Below are positions 47,544 to 59,700 of a stretch of 64,000 nucleotides of DNA, one piece after another. Origin of the DNA: Telmatactis stephensoni. Its lineage: Eukaryota > Cnidaria > Anthozoa > Actiniaria > Isophelliidae. The notes below the pieces were generated by a model. It was not told the DNA's origin. It did not search any database and was given only the letters and a program-made list of their open reading frames with translations. Both the position numbers and the translations under genes were made by a program. How positions within the stretch are numbered: the first letter of the stretch is position 1; each line of letters starts with the position of its first letter. Location of the stretch: NCBI GenBank assembly GCA_029948255.1, contig JALIZF010001617.1:310001-374000 (forward strand). The letters run 5' to 3'.

Positions 47544-47569
47544 TAGATCATCAACTTGACCAACCAAAT

Positions 47570-47770
47570 CAATCAATTAAATAATCAATCAATCAATCAA
47601 TCAGTCAATCAATCAATCAATCAATCAATTATTTTCAATCAGTCAGTGAGTCAGTCAGTGAGTCAGTCAGTGAGTCAGTCAGTGAGTCAGTCAGTGAGTC
47701 AGTCAGTCAGTCCCTCATTCACTCACTCACTCACTCACTCACTCACTCACTCAATCAATCAATCAATTAA
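47570..47770. repeat. Duplicated (AATC)n/(AGTC)n array
   Basis: Counterpart of 39640-39940, with different copy numbers of the same motif series. It is part of the duplicated segment. Confidence 0.85.
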
Positions 47771-47968
47771 TCATTCAACTGCAATGTAAAGAAGGTTATA
47801 TTCCTGTCTAAATACATACCCTTTCTTCATCATTGCTTGCCAGTGACTGAGACTTTTTCGATGCATCATCAGCCATGTCTTGCTCTTTGCATCTCTGCTC
47901 ATAGGTACGTTTGTACTACAAACATGTAAGGGGAGAATTTAATTAAGTCACATATGTGATTCAACAAT

Positions 47969-48183
47969 ACTGCAGTTTCGAGTTCTGTGTTGCTCAGTGT
48001 TAGCCTCGATTAGACGTGAGATATTCAAAGAAATCAAGCAAACCCCAGAGGAATTCCATAGCATTTGCTTTGTTCATTTGTGTGCATTCCATTTATTCCC
48101 AACTAGGGTTAATCAATGACACAAAAGAACATATTACGTGGAGTTGAGGCTAATACTGAGCAAAATGAACTCGAAAGTGGAGT
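47969..48183. mobile_element. 215-bp MITE with ACT-CAGTTTCGAGTT termini
   Basis: The ends ACTGCAGTTTCGAGTTC and GAACTCGAAAGTGGAGT, together with subterminal GTGTTAGCCTC/GAGGCTAATAC, are inverted repeats. The original region (about 40112-40122) lacks it, so it inserted after the duplication. Confidence 0.82.
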
Positions 48184-48966
48184 ATTACTTGATTATTCTT
48201 TCACATGAAACTAATTTTATTTTCATACCAATGGGCTCACCCTCAGAATTCCCAATGGAATAATTGATGTCCCACAAGCAACAGGTTTTAAACATTTTAG
48301 AAATTGAGAAATTTAGTCTAGAAATTTAAGAATTTAATTTTGATAGAATGTTAGACTATATCAGGCTATTAATAGCCTGATGAGAAATATTCAGTGATCA
48401 GACATTTTCAATTGCTTATATTTGATAAAATATGATAGCTTGTGGGACTTAGCAACTATAACATAGTAACAGGAGAACCATGAATTGTGACAATTATAGA
48501 TCGTACAGGTGCAAATATAATAAATTACCTTGATGCTGTTATCATAATGAGTCCTTTTCATTTTCTGAGCTCTCTTCACAGAATAACAACAAAACCCGGA
48601 AATGAAGCTGGGGCTAAATATACACAGGTAGCCCAAGCAATCCAATGAAGAACGGCAACGGTCCGAAGTACGTGACATTAATTATTATTTAACCTTGTTA
48701 CTGTTATAATATCAAAGGGACTTTCACTCTATAGAAAGAATTATTCTGCTTACTGAAGAGAGTACTCTGCAATCACCCTAAGGCTTTTAGTCTATTATCT
48801 TCTGACATCATTAGGGAGGATCATTTGGGTTTCCTGTGGTTAATCGGTGGAAACTGCAAAACCGTTCCAGCTGACAAAAACTGACAACAAGCTGAACCCC
48901 ATAGTTTCAACTCATACATTCAAAATAAGTAACATTTATAAACCTATAGGTTTACTAGCTGCCACA

Positions 48967-49264
48967 AATCAAATCAAATCAAATCAAATCAAATCAAATC
49001 AAATCAAATCAAATCAAATCAAATCAAATCAAATCAAATCAAATCAAATCAAATCAAATCAAATCAAATCAAATCAAATCAAATCAAATCAAATCAAATC
49101 AAATCAAATCAAATCAAATCAAATCAAATCAAATCAAATCAAATCAAATCAAATCAAATCAAATCAAATCAAATCAAATCAAATCAAATCAAATCAAATC
49201 AAATCAAATCAAATCAAATCAAATCAAATCAAATCAAATCAAATCAAATCAAATCAAATCAAAT
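48967..49264. repeat. (AAATC)n pentanucleotide array, about 60 copies
   Basis: A near-perfect array at the right end of the duplicate, immediately after GGTTTAC...GCCACAA. The homologous point in the original copy is followed by (GGAAA)n instead. Confidence 0.97.
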
Positions 49265-49787
49265 AACTGTATGAACAAAGACATGGTGACTTGTGTCTGC
49301 AAAAATCAACCTCTCTCTCTATAAAGACAGACAGTACTGATATGGTCTACAAATACAATACCAACAGCCCCAGCCACTCCCCCTCACCTAGCCTGTGGCT
49401 AGCCTCCCCTTTTCTGCCCCTTCCCTCCATTCATCCAACACTTGTTCACAGGCTTCCCCTATAAACCTAGCCAGATAAGCTCCGGGGGCAAAATTTCCTC
49501 ACCCCATTTCTTTCCCCCCTCCCCCCTCTACTCCTTAACGAGACGTAACAAAACTGAAGACTGAAGCCTGTGTAAAATCCTCCCTTTCTTTTCCCTCCCC
49601 TCCCCATTCGCCTAGCATTCTTTACAGACTACCCCTCACCGGAAAGTCGTACCTCACAGAAACATGATCATCATGAAAATGACGTCATCTAGTGTTGGTT
49701 TGACCTCCAGACGACTGGCATAGGAGTGTGAAGAGTCCTTAGTTTCTCTTCAGCGTAGTGACTTAACTGTCACTTAAATATGTTAAG
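49265..49787. other. Upstream region of the secreted coiled-coil gene
   Basis: C-rich and T-rich intergenic sequence with no recognised element. The promoter and 5' UTR of the plus-strand gene starting at 49788 should lie here. Confidence 0.4.
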
Positions 49788-52700
49788 ATGGTGGTCATAA
49801 GAATCACTGTGCTGTTCTTGTTCTTTGTGTCTTCTCTCGCAAGTAGGTTCATTACATTTCAATGTTATCAAAATATTTTCCACGGGATTTGATGTTTGTT
49901 AAGTTAACGTGATTGTCTTGTAGTTCCGAGGGGATATGTTGACAGAGAAGAACAGCAATTTGTAAGTATCTATACACAAAGAGATGTTGTTTAATTATTT
50001 GATCTTCTATAAGGACGTGGTACCCTGCGTCATATTTGCTTACGACTTTAAGCCGGCCATACACGAAGACTTTATTGTGGTAAAAGTTTAAATGATGTTG
50101 AGCGTCTTCATAACACGGTGGTCATTCCTCGGAAACAGAACTTTAGCAGACGTCGCACTCATGAATTCTTATGACAGAACAGTTTGGCAACACTTTAGAA
50201 TCCTTGAATAAATGTCACTCGATGACTGGATCAATGAATTATCCATTAATAAGATATAATTAGAAATCAATTCTGAAATCAATGCTCTGTTCTTGATTAT
50301 TTTTTTACTGAACAAAGTACCGTAGTGTGTTAATTAAAGTCCGTTAACATCACTTAAACTTCCATTACGATTTCTTTTAGATCTGTACGTTATTGTTGTT
50401 GTTTTTGTTAGTGTCGGTTGTTACGTTTTGCTTTGGACAGTGATGGTCCCAATAGCCTTCCTATAGCCCGTAGCTCCTGAATGCAAAGCTAGTAACAATG
50501 GTCATGATACGATAGGATTGCAATGTAATGAAGATGACTATAGAACTTGTATGAGCATTTGAGCAATATAAAATGATACTTTCCGGGCAGACAATGCCAC
50601 TGAGATACTGAAAAAAAAAAAGACTGGTAACGTTGTCTCTAAATTCTGATGGCTTCTTAACGAGAAATAAACTGACATCCCCCAAAAATCAAAACTAAAT
50701 ACTCAAAAACTCGAATTAATATTACAGAAAAAGATGTATAAGGTTTTCCTTGTTACTCGTATTAAAATTCTTTTTCTTATAAAGAAAACAGAATAACCAA
50801 GTCCAAAATGTTTTCTAGGAATTCCATCCTTCACTATCATAAGATAATATATCCGTTGGAAGGTCAGTTTGATTGGTAGAACTTGCTCTTATATATCTTT
50901 ATATCTCTTTGTGTTTTGACTTAACGCCCATCCGTGATAAAATTACCCAAATTTGTAGTTTTACACAACACATTGACAGTATTAACCCAAATAAAATGAA
51001 AAACTGTGATAAAGTATTCAAGATCTACTGTATATAGATGATGAATAAGCTTCTAGTAGTAGAGTTTTTAGAGTATTTAGCTTCTCTTTTGAGAACAGAT
51101 GTACAAAATTGCGCATGACCTTGTATCTGCTTCCGTGTTATTGTTGTTCATCTAGCTTTGGTATACATTCTATTGTATGGTTTTTAAAGGGCTTTGAAGT
51201 ACATAAGCTTTCACATGTACTTGCTTTCTTAAATTGTATGAACGTGTTTTTGAAATAATGCCAGAACTTACGATGCAAATTCCCCATGAAGCGTTTTGCA
51301 ACATTGCGCGCAAAAGAAATTCTACCATGTGTCCACCCCTGAAACAATTGCGCGCAGCAGTTGGACGTTTAGGATTCGAGTTCTACTTCGGCAACTGTTT
51401 CTGCAACGTTTACGTTGCCCAATCTGTTGCAGGGATGGACACGTGGTGTAATTTCTGTTGCGCGCAACGTTCATTAGTAAAATTGCATCGTGCCGTTGCG
51501 GGTATTTACGTATAGACGAAATTTTCTTTGATTACACTTCGTTTGCCTGTGCTTGGTTTGGATAGGTAGCAAGCGCACGCAATGTTGCGTGCTCACGCTT
51601 CTGATTTGCGGATCGAAGCAGAATCGAGTTCTTCTTTTGGTTCTGCTCTTGAACAAGCTGCACGTATGAGACAGGAAAATTTGCATCGAAGATATCGAAG
51701 TTGATCAAATTACTAGCGTGATTTCATAATTACTGTAACATACTAATATAGATTATCGAATAAAAACGAAAATCTAGAGTTCTGGTGCCCTGTGTGCCAG
51801 AGATTTGGCTCGTGGTACGCAGGGTAGAGTTCTATTTGAAACCCTTGATATGATGTCATGGTAGTTCAATTGTAACTGAATTCTGTCTTCATTTAGATCG
51901 ATCAACTCCTACTACAATCTTCTGGATCAAAACAACACAACGCAAAAGCAGCTCATAAAAGTGACGAACGTAAGTGATGATGATACATTATAGACCTACC
52001 CCGCCAATATGATTATGATGACGATGACCAACGTTATGATGCGTGATGATAATCATTAAATAATTATGATGGTAGGGGGAAAGATGAGGATGATGAGAAT
52101 GATAGCTCACAACCACATATAGCGCATTTTATTCATGTTCCTGAGCATTTGATACCTCTTTACAGGGCGCCATTTGCCAAAGTATATTGACCTTTTTCGA
52201 GATTCCGTTTATACGTAAACAAAATGAGTGAAAGAAAAAAATACTTTTAAATATGCGGGAATGCGCGAATACCCGTAAACTTGCCTGTAAAATAATAGAA
52301 ATTAGTGAAAACAAAGTGCGCTTCGAGAACACCAGTAAACTTTATCAGCGGGTAAGTTTACGGGTTCGTGAAGTTATCAAGTCTTTCTATATATCGAGTT
52401 GGAACGTAGTTTCTGTTGCAGACGTTTTTCAGTGTAGTTCGCCGAAAAGCTCCCATGTACAACGACGTTGTGGGAGCTTTTCGGCGAACTACAGAAGACG
52501 TCTGCAACGGAGGCTGATTGGAACGGGCCCCTGGGAAAAAGTGCAATTCACCGTACGATAGATAGCACGTCTTTCATGTCGAATAGCAGTCGTCATTGAA
52601 AAGGTACCAAATCTCATCTGAGACTTTTCGTCTTAAAGGTGATGAACTGGAAAGAGAGCAACTGTCTCTTGTTAACCAGCAGGACCTGAGGAAAGCTGAT

Positions 52701-55700
52701 GAGTCGAAGGTATGAAGTGGAGTTTTAAGTGTTTATCTAGAACGAAAACAGATTCACAAACAGTAGACAGGGAATCTTGTGTGAACTAAAGTTTTGTTGG
52801 TTAGTTTTTCGATGCACTGTATAAAACTGAGAATGTATAAAATTTGAACGGAAAGAAGAGGAAATTGCCGATTAGGAAACAGAAGAAAATTAAAGGGAAA
52901 AGGAAAATGAGTTATAAAAGATATAAAAATAAAAGCAAAACGAGAGGAAAAAATAGAAAATAAAAAAATAAAAACGAAGCCACACCAAGGACTTGAACTC
53001 GAACCATCACTTTCAGCACCGAACTTTACCGTTGCGCCACGGAATCACGTAATTTGCACAACAATAGACAGTCTATTCATACGATACACTAGGATAATTT
53101 ACTATCCAAATCACTTGGGGTTCACGATGGCCGAGCGGTGTGGTGCGGTTATATATGGCCTAGGATCCGACCGTTTCCTCCCTCTTTGACTGCAAAGCCT
53201 GAATTGTTCTTCCCGATAGCGTGGATGGGACCGAAATCTCCAGCCGTAACGTAAATCCATGCGATGATTCAGCGATTTGTCTGGATGCATGGTCTTTTTT
53301 TAGTTAAATTCCAAGCATTCAATTTAGCTTTTGCTTTTGAACTGAAGGTTGCGAGTTCGAGCCTCGGCCAATTCAAGATTTTTCTTTTCTGCATGTTTTT
53401 TTTTTCCTTTTCTGTTTTTTTCTTCTTCTTTTTCTTTCTTCTTTATTGTAAAAAAATACGAGATCAAAGTCGCGTTTGCACGTATTTTTTTGCGGCATGC
53501 ATTTAAATTTAGAACATTTTTTGAAATTGTTATTTTAATTGTTATGGGTAATTGGTTTCATAAACAACAAGAATATTTTATTTTTTATCAAACAGAAAAC
53601 AAGTTAGCAAGGAGCTATCAAATTGTTCGATTTTTATACAGTCATTCAGAAAACGTTGTCGCTGCTTGGTCTCAAGCCTACGCGACTCGACCGAAAGGGA
53701 GTATGGGTGGAAATCACAGAAGCGACTATAAAATGCATATCTAATTAGTCATACTGAGGACCTGAACCATCCACACCGCTCGCTAGCGAACGTCTGCACT
53801 ATAAGCTTGAGACATGACTAATTAGATATGCATTTTATAGTCGTCTCAGCTAGCGATTTCTACCCATAATCCCTTTATCTTTAATCATTTTAATTGCAAA
53901 TAGCTTGGCTAATTACAGCAATGGATGGTCAAGGTCTAAATTTTGGTAGTAAGTATGGTGGTACTTTTTAGAGAAGCCTTAATTAAACTGGATGTCGAAT
54001 CGCGTAGGCTTGAGACCGATCAGCAACGTTTTCTGAAATGATTGTGTACTGAACGCTAATCCTCACGTTGCACGCCTTTTTCCCTCTTCTGTCGATACGC
54101 TACGATACGCACGTGGTAAAAGTTGGTTACGTTTGAAGATTTTGAAAACCTAAATAGGAGTCATAATTAATTTTTAGTGTGTTTCAACGCTCGCAAAATA
54201 CGAGTTTTATGGCAGTTTCATTCTTTTACAGAACAGTAAACAGTACCAACTCATCAAAAAAGCAGCCTTAGCTATTGTCAAACGGCTGTCAATGCCTTCG
54301 CCACCCCAAAGAGACGCTCTGATCGACAAAGCGGTGCAGTTTGTTCTCAAAAAGTCCATGCCAAAAGAATATACCACGATAAAATCTGGTATAAAGGAAC
54401 TTGTTGAAGAGGTATGAGTACATGTAGAGCTGATTCTTGGAAACAAGAGGGGAGGAGAGGGAGAGGTGACTCCCCCTCCCCCTCCCCCTCCCCCCTGCCG
54501 TCCTTCTTATCCTCGCACAATCTGTCTGTTGTACTTTGTGGCAATCAGATCCTATTGGACCGACCCTACCTCTGTATATCATTGTGCGCATCGGTTTCGG
54601 ATGGAATCTATCATTGTTATATTTTGTTACAAATGTCCTGCATGTGACCGATCAATGGAAAGTACGCTGTATCATTTCTTCACTCCTCGCTCACACAATT
54701 CAATGAGGTTAGCTAGCTCTAGAAATCCCATTGGAACGGTCAAACTTGTATTAAGACGTTCTCGTAAATGATTTGTTCAAACTACTATATCATGATGACA
54801 AATCTGAGGAAGTTGATACTGATGACATTTTGACTCTTGAGGATGGAAGGACCCTTTGGTTTTATAATGATTACTGGTGGTCTCAAAAACTAATGATTCT
54901 TTCTTCGTTTCAGTTGTTGTTGAAAGGTGAACACAGTAAAGAACCAGGTACATGAAATGAAAACATATTCTCAAATCACTTAACGTTTTTGCATAAATGA
55001 AAACAACAACAACAACAACAACAAAAACCCGACACGTTCGATTCACGTCGGGACCTTTAACTGTTTTTTTAAGACAACACAGCAACGATACGGTACAGTA
55101 CGCGGGCGCAGGGACCGCCAAGCGGGGAGGGGCTGGTTGTGCTATAGCCCTACTACTTTTTCCCTTTTCCCATACTAGTCTCTTATATAGCCCCACCACT
55201 TTTTCGGGTGCTCCGCAGTCCCTGATTTCGTTTCACAATATCGTACGAAAACTGCTTAGTTGTGTGAAACCTCCTCAGATACAAATTTTTCTTATTCAGC
55301 TTCCCTTCTCCCCTTTCCTGCGGTACCGTTTATTCAGGCTCTTTCAGAGGAAATAATTCTAACGTGATATTATTTGGTTGTACTTTGTTTAGAGCTACCA
55401 AAGGCAAAGAACTCGGTTTTGAGAGAGGAAGAGATTCTAACAGCTTTGGAAGAGATCATTAGTGAACTAGCAATACAACTCAACTTGACTACATTACAGG
55501 TCAGACAGAAACCATAAATTGAATTGACTATATTTTTAACGAAAAATGTTCGATCTTTCAGCGAACAACGCTGAACAACCCTGGATCTGGCTGTTCGAAG
55601 GCAGGTTAGCTAACCCAGGCTAAAATCAATGGTTTTCTTTAGATTTAATCCTGGGTTAGCACTAGTAAGTTATAACTTACTTTCGAACAACCGTGGTCCC

Positions 55701-56734
55701 TGGTCTCAATCAAAACTGTTTGCCTTGTCGGCTTTTTGTTTAATTTTTCTTCCGCTTCATCAAAGTTTACTTAATTTGAAGCAATATGAAAAGCCAGTTG
55801 CGACAGTTCTGAGCAGTCTGCGTTAGAGATGGAGTTTATGAACTATGGTGTACTGAAAAATCTTCGAAATAGCAGGGGTTTCAAAGAATCGATAGCCGAC
55901 GTATACTGGTCTGAAAAAATACCAAAGGGAAATTGGTTTGAGTTCGACAGTGAGGTTTGCGAAGTAACTGCGGGGCTTGAAATAGAGGTTCTCTTACAGA
56001 TAATTTGAAACCAACCAGTGAACATAGTCTCCTACTCCTCAGTCATGGGGGTCCTGTGGAATTCTCCTCCAATTTTACACAGGAAGCCCGAACCCACAGG
56101 GCCGCCTGCAGAGGAGGCTTCAGTACACGTATTCCTGTTTATTTCATTTAGATCAAAGCTGTTGTTAACACCTCGGTGGATGTGCTTGCTAAGCATTTTG
56201 GTCTTAAACCATGGCAGAACCATCACCTACATGAGCGAGTGTCTTCCCACGTGAGAGCAAAGCTAAACTATCAGGATTTAGACAACAAGGATGCGCGCTT
56301 GAGAAAATTAGAGGAGAGGATTGAAATGGACATTAAACATCTGAAACTTAACGCGGAACAAGTAAGACAGATAGCAACATTAAGCTCTTGATTTCTGAGA
56401 GGAGATTTGTAAAAGTTCCTTTTACACTGACTTGAAGAATTTAGTAAAAGATCACTGATAGGTACTTAGGCAGTTTAGATAATATTAATGTTTCTAATAT
56501 TTTGATTGCATGGGCCAAGAGTATATACAGATCTACATCATATCCATGAAAAGCGCGATTCTGCAATCCACGAGTTACCTAGGCGCCTAGCGCTTTGTTC
56601 AGATATTCCCATGCTACATGCATTGTAGTAGTCAAAGACAGGTTGTATCAATGCCTTGTATATCATATTGATGATACTATATCAAGACAGAGACAGATAG
56701 ACAGACAGTCAGAGGGACACACAGACTGACAGAA

Positions 56735-56769
<35 letters not shown>

Positions 56770-59700
56770 TCTAAAACCTAGATATCAGAAATACCCATAC
56801 GTTTATATTTGCTAACTACATTTGTTTTCATCACTGATTCTCTCTTTCAAGTCCAAACGCCTTGAGGCACTAATGGTAGAAGCGGAAGCTCTTAGAGAAA
56901 GTCTATCGAGAGAGGAGAGACTGCGCATGCTCAAGCGAGTGATCGCTGACATCAAAGATGATTTTGAAACAGAGAAAAAAGAACAAGAGAGTAGTCCTCC
57001 AAAACTGACTTCGGTGAACATGATCGCTATTAAGAACCTTATTCGAGAGAAAGCAGCTGAAATGCAACTACGTAAAAACGAGGTATTTAATTTTGAGGTC
57101 TCAATGATTTTTATTTGAATGCCTAATGCGCTACAAGTGAATTTTATGAATTCCAAAATTCTTAATTAACTAAATTCTAAAGTTGAATTTTACATGTTTT
57201 TCCTCAGCTCAGAGTTCTTGGCCTGGCTGTTTTTACGGCGTTTAACGAACTGTCGATGCATTCCAGTCCCACCACCAAGACACAGGGAACCCACCCAACA
57301 AAAGGTTTCTTCAATAAAATACAATATTGACTCGCTAGGAAATAACTTTATAATGACCACTTCTATACAACGATTACTTCATGTGAGGAGAGAGGAATTG
57401 TTTAAGAAGGAGGCAGCTGGAGAAATGGCCAAAAAGTAGAAAGGAGAAAGATTTAGTTCCTGTTCTCTCTGACCTTATTCTGGGTTACGTTTTCTTTATG
57501 TTTTCTTTACGTTTTCGTTACGTATTCTTTACGTGTTCTTTACGTTTTCGTCACGTGTTCTTTGCGTTTTCTTAATAATTATCCGAATTAAATAATCAGC
57601 CCTTGCACCCAAGAGTACTTCACCTTCTTCATAACCAAAAGGTGGACTTTGTTAACTCTTTCAGTTGTACCATTCTTATTATCTTTTTTTTTCGTCAATT
57701 ATCTTTCATAGCGACGTCGCAAGCTATTTCCACCAAAGCTGTAAACACAGCAAAAACAGCCACGCACAAAAGAACAACAGAAGCAGCTAAGAAATCGCCA
57801 ACTTCCTCCACCACAACCAAGCATACGGAGAATCCATTTACTGAAGATGAACTTGAACAGGAAGGTACCAATCCTCCGATACACACAACTCGCGCCAGGA
57901 CCACCCGCGTTCATAAAACAACAAGTATTGAACAGACAAGTTCCAAAGAGCCTGTGACAACACCCAAGCTTGAACCAAGTCCTGAATCTAAATTCCGAGA
58001 AAGTGAGGAAGATGACCTTGAAGCCAAGCTAGCTGCAGATGAAGCTGAATTGGAGGAAAGACGTATGTAGCAATTTTGTTTGCAGTCTTGCGCACACTCC
58101 AGCGACTTGCCATATCCGATATGAAATTTAGCAAACGAATATATCACATTCGTTCGTTGTGTGACTAGCGTAACAACGTCGCGACGCCACGTTCAGGACG
58201 CCATTTCACTTGTTTTCACATCCTCTTTTCGAAGTCAGCGACGTCAATGGTCATTTCGAACAAAGTTGGTCAGCAATTAATCACTCTACTATGTTGGCGC
58301 ACAGAACTTTAAGGCCTTAAATGATGCAACAGATTTTTGTTACATTGTAAAATGTAAAATCGCATATTAGGTATCATCTGCTGAACTCCTTTTAGGCGAG
58401 TACTCTCGAGATTATCTCTACCCCCCTCAGAGGATTTTGGTTCTCAAAAAAAAAAAAAAAAAAAAAAATTGCGGTGCTGAGTTCGGATAAGATACAGGTG
58501 CCGTTTTTCTTAGAATAGGCACCCGTATTGGTGAAGGGAAGAGAAGAGAAGGGAATTTTGTATAACGTTTTATCCCACACCAGAAGAAATACAGCCAATC
58601 AGAAAGCAGGAAAGCCGTTGTATATTCGGCGGTATTCAACTGAACCTTCCCATGATACATTGCGCCAATTTGCTGTATTTTTTCTGGCGTGGGATAAAAT
58701 AGTTATACAATAGTTTTTCGTGGCATACTGTGGATATCCCACTCGTCACTTGTATTTTCTTTGTATACGCACTCGCCTAAAGGCTCGTGCGTATAATAGA
58801 ATATACAAGTGACTTGTGGGATATTCCACGGTATGCCACTCGAAACCATTGTATAACTAGTATGTATCTTTGCTCTGTAACTTGCCAAATTCTAATAAAT
58901 TGTACCTTGGTTTTAATGTAGTGGGAAACTCAAATTCCAATGTTGACGCAGAAGCAAAAGCAGAGGAACTTGAGCTCGAACTAGAAAGGAAGGAACACAA
59001 GGAACAAGAAAAGACCGAAAAACCTGCAAGAGTAACCATGACAACCCCTTTACACGTCACAAAACTAGCAAAAACAGTCAGTAAAGCTACGAAGAAAGAA
59101 ACGAAACCTACCGAAGCTGTAACGCATTCTATCCCTGTGACGGAAGATATCAAGAAGAAATTAGAAGAAGATCTCCTTGAAGGTCGTGAGACAATGATCG
59201 TGACGGAAGTAACGAAACCTACCGAAGCTGTAACGCATTCTATCCCTGTGACGGAAGATATCAAGAACAGATTAGAAGAAGATCTCCTTGAAGGTCGTCG
59301 GACAAAGGTCATGACGGAAGTAACGAAACCTACCGAAGCTGTAACGCATTCTATCCCTGTGACGGAAGATATCAAGAAGAAATTAGAAGAAGATCTCCTT
59401 GAAGGTCGTGAGATAATGCCTACAAAAAGTCACGCTAAAGAAACTACAGAACAGAAAACTGAACGTGTGCATCGCGTTACAATTCCAACAAGCCGTGTCC
59501 TAGAAGTGATAACGCATCCAAAAACTGAATTTGGCGCTACCACAACATCCGAAGAAGTGGATCTCGCGAGCGAGTTGAAGATCATGGCGGAAAAAGGCGT
59601 TCACAGTCGAAGACATCGTGTACAAATCATGGACGACGATGCGGAAATGGAAGATTTGAACTCAGAGAAGGTAGGAATTGTCAATTGATGATCGCGTTTT

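Larger units (their letters stand above)
47341..48967 (-). pseudogene. Collapsed tandem duplicate of part of the PSTPIP1-like gene
   Basis: The segment is collinear with 39584-46930 but carries two large deletions. It keeps an intact copy of the exon at 39978-40073 (here 47820-47915; two substitutions, Leu to Ser and Lys to Asn). It also keeps a 5'-truncated copy of the exon at 40717-40779 (here 48529-48581), about 90 bp of the 5' UTR region, and 46669-46930. Loss of exons 1-5 and of part of exon 6 means it cannot make an F-BAR domain by itself. Splicing of the intact exon into the upstream region cannot be excluded. Confidence 0.88.

Noticed and set aside
47820..48581. Second functional PSTPIP1-like gene
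   Set aside because: Only one complete exon and part of another remain; the exons for the start of the F-BAR domain and for SH3 are missing from the duplicate.
48847..49266. Open frame with repeated SNQIK
   Set aside because: It is a translation of the (AAATC)n array.
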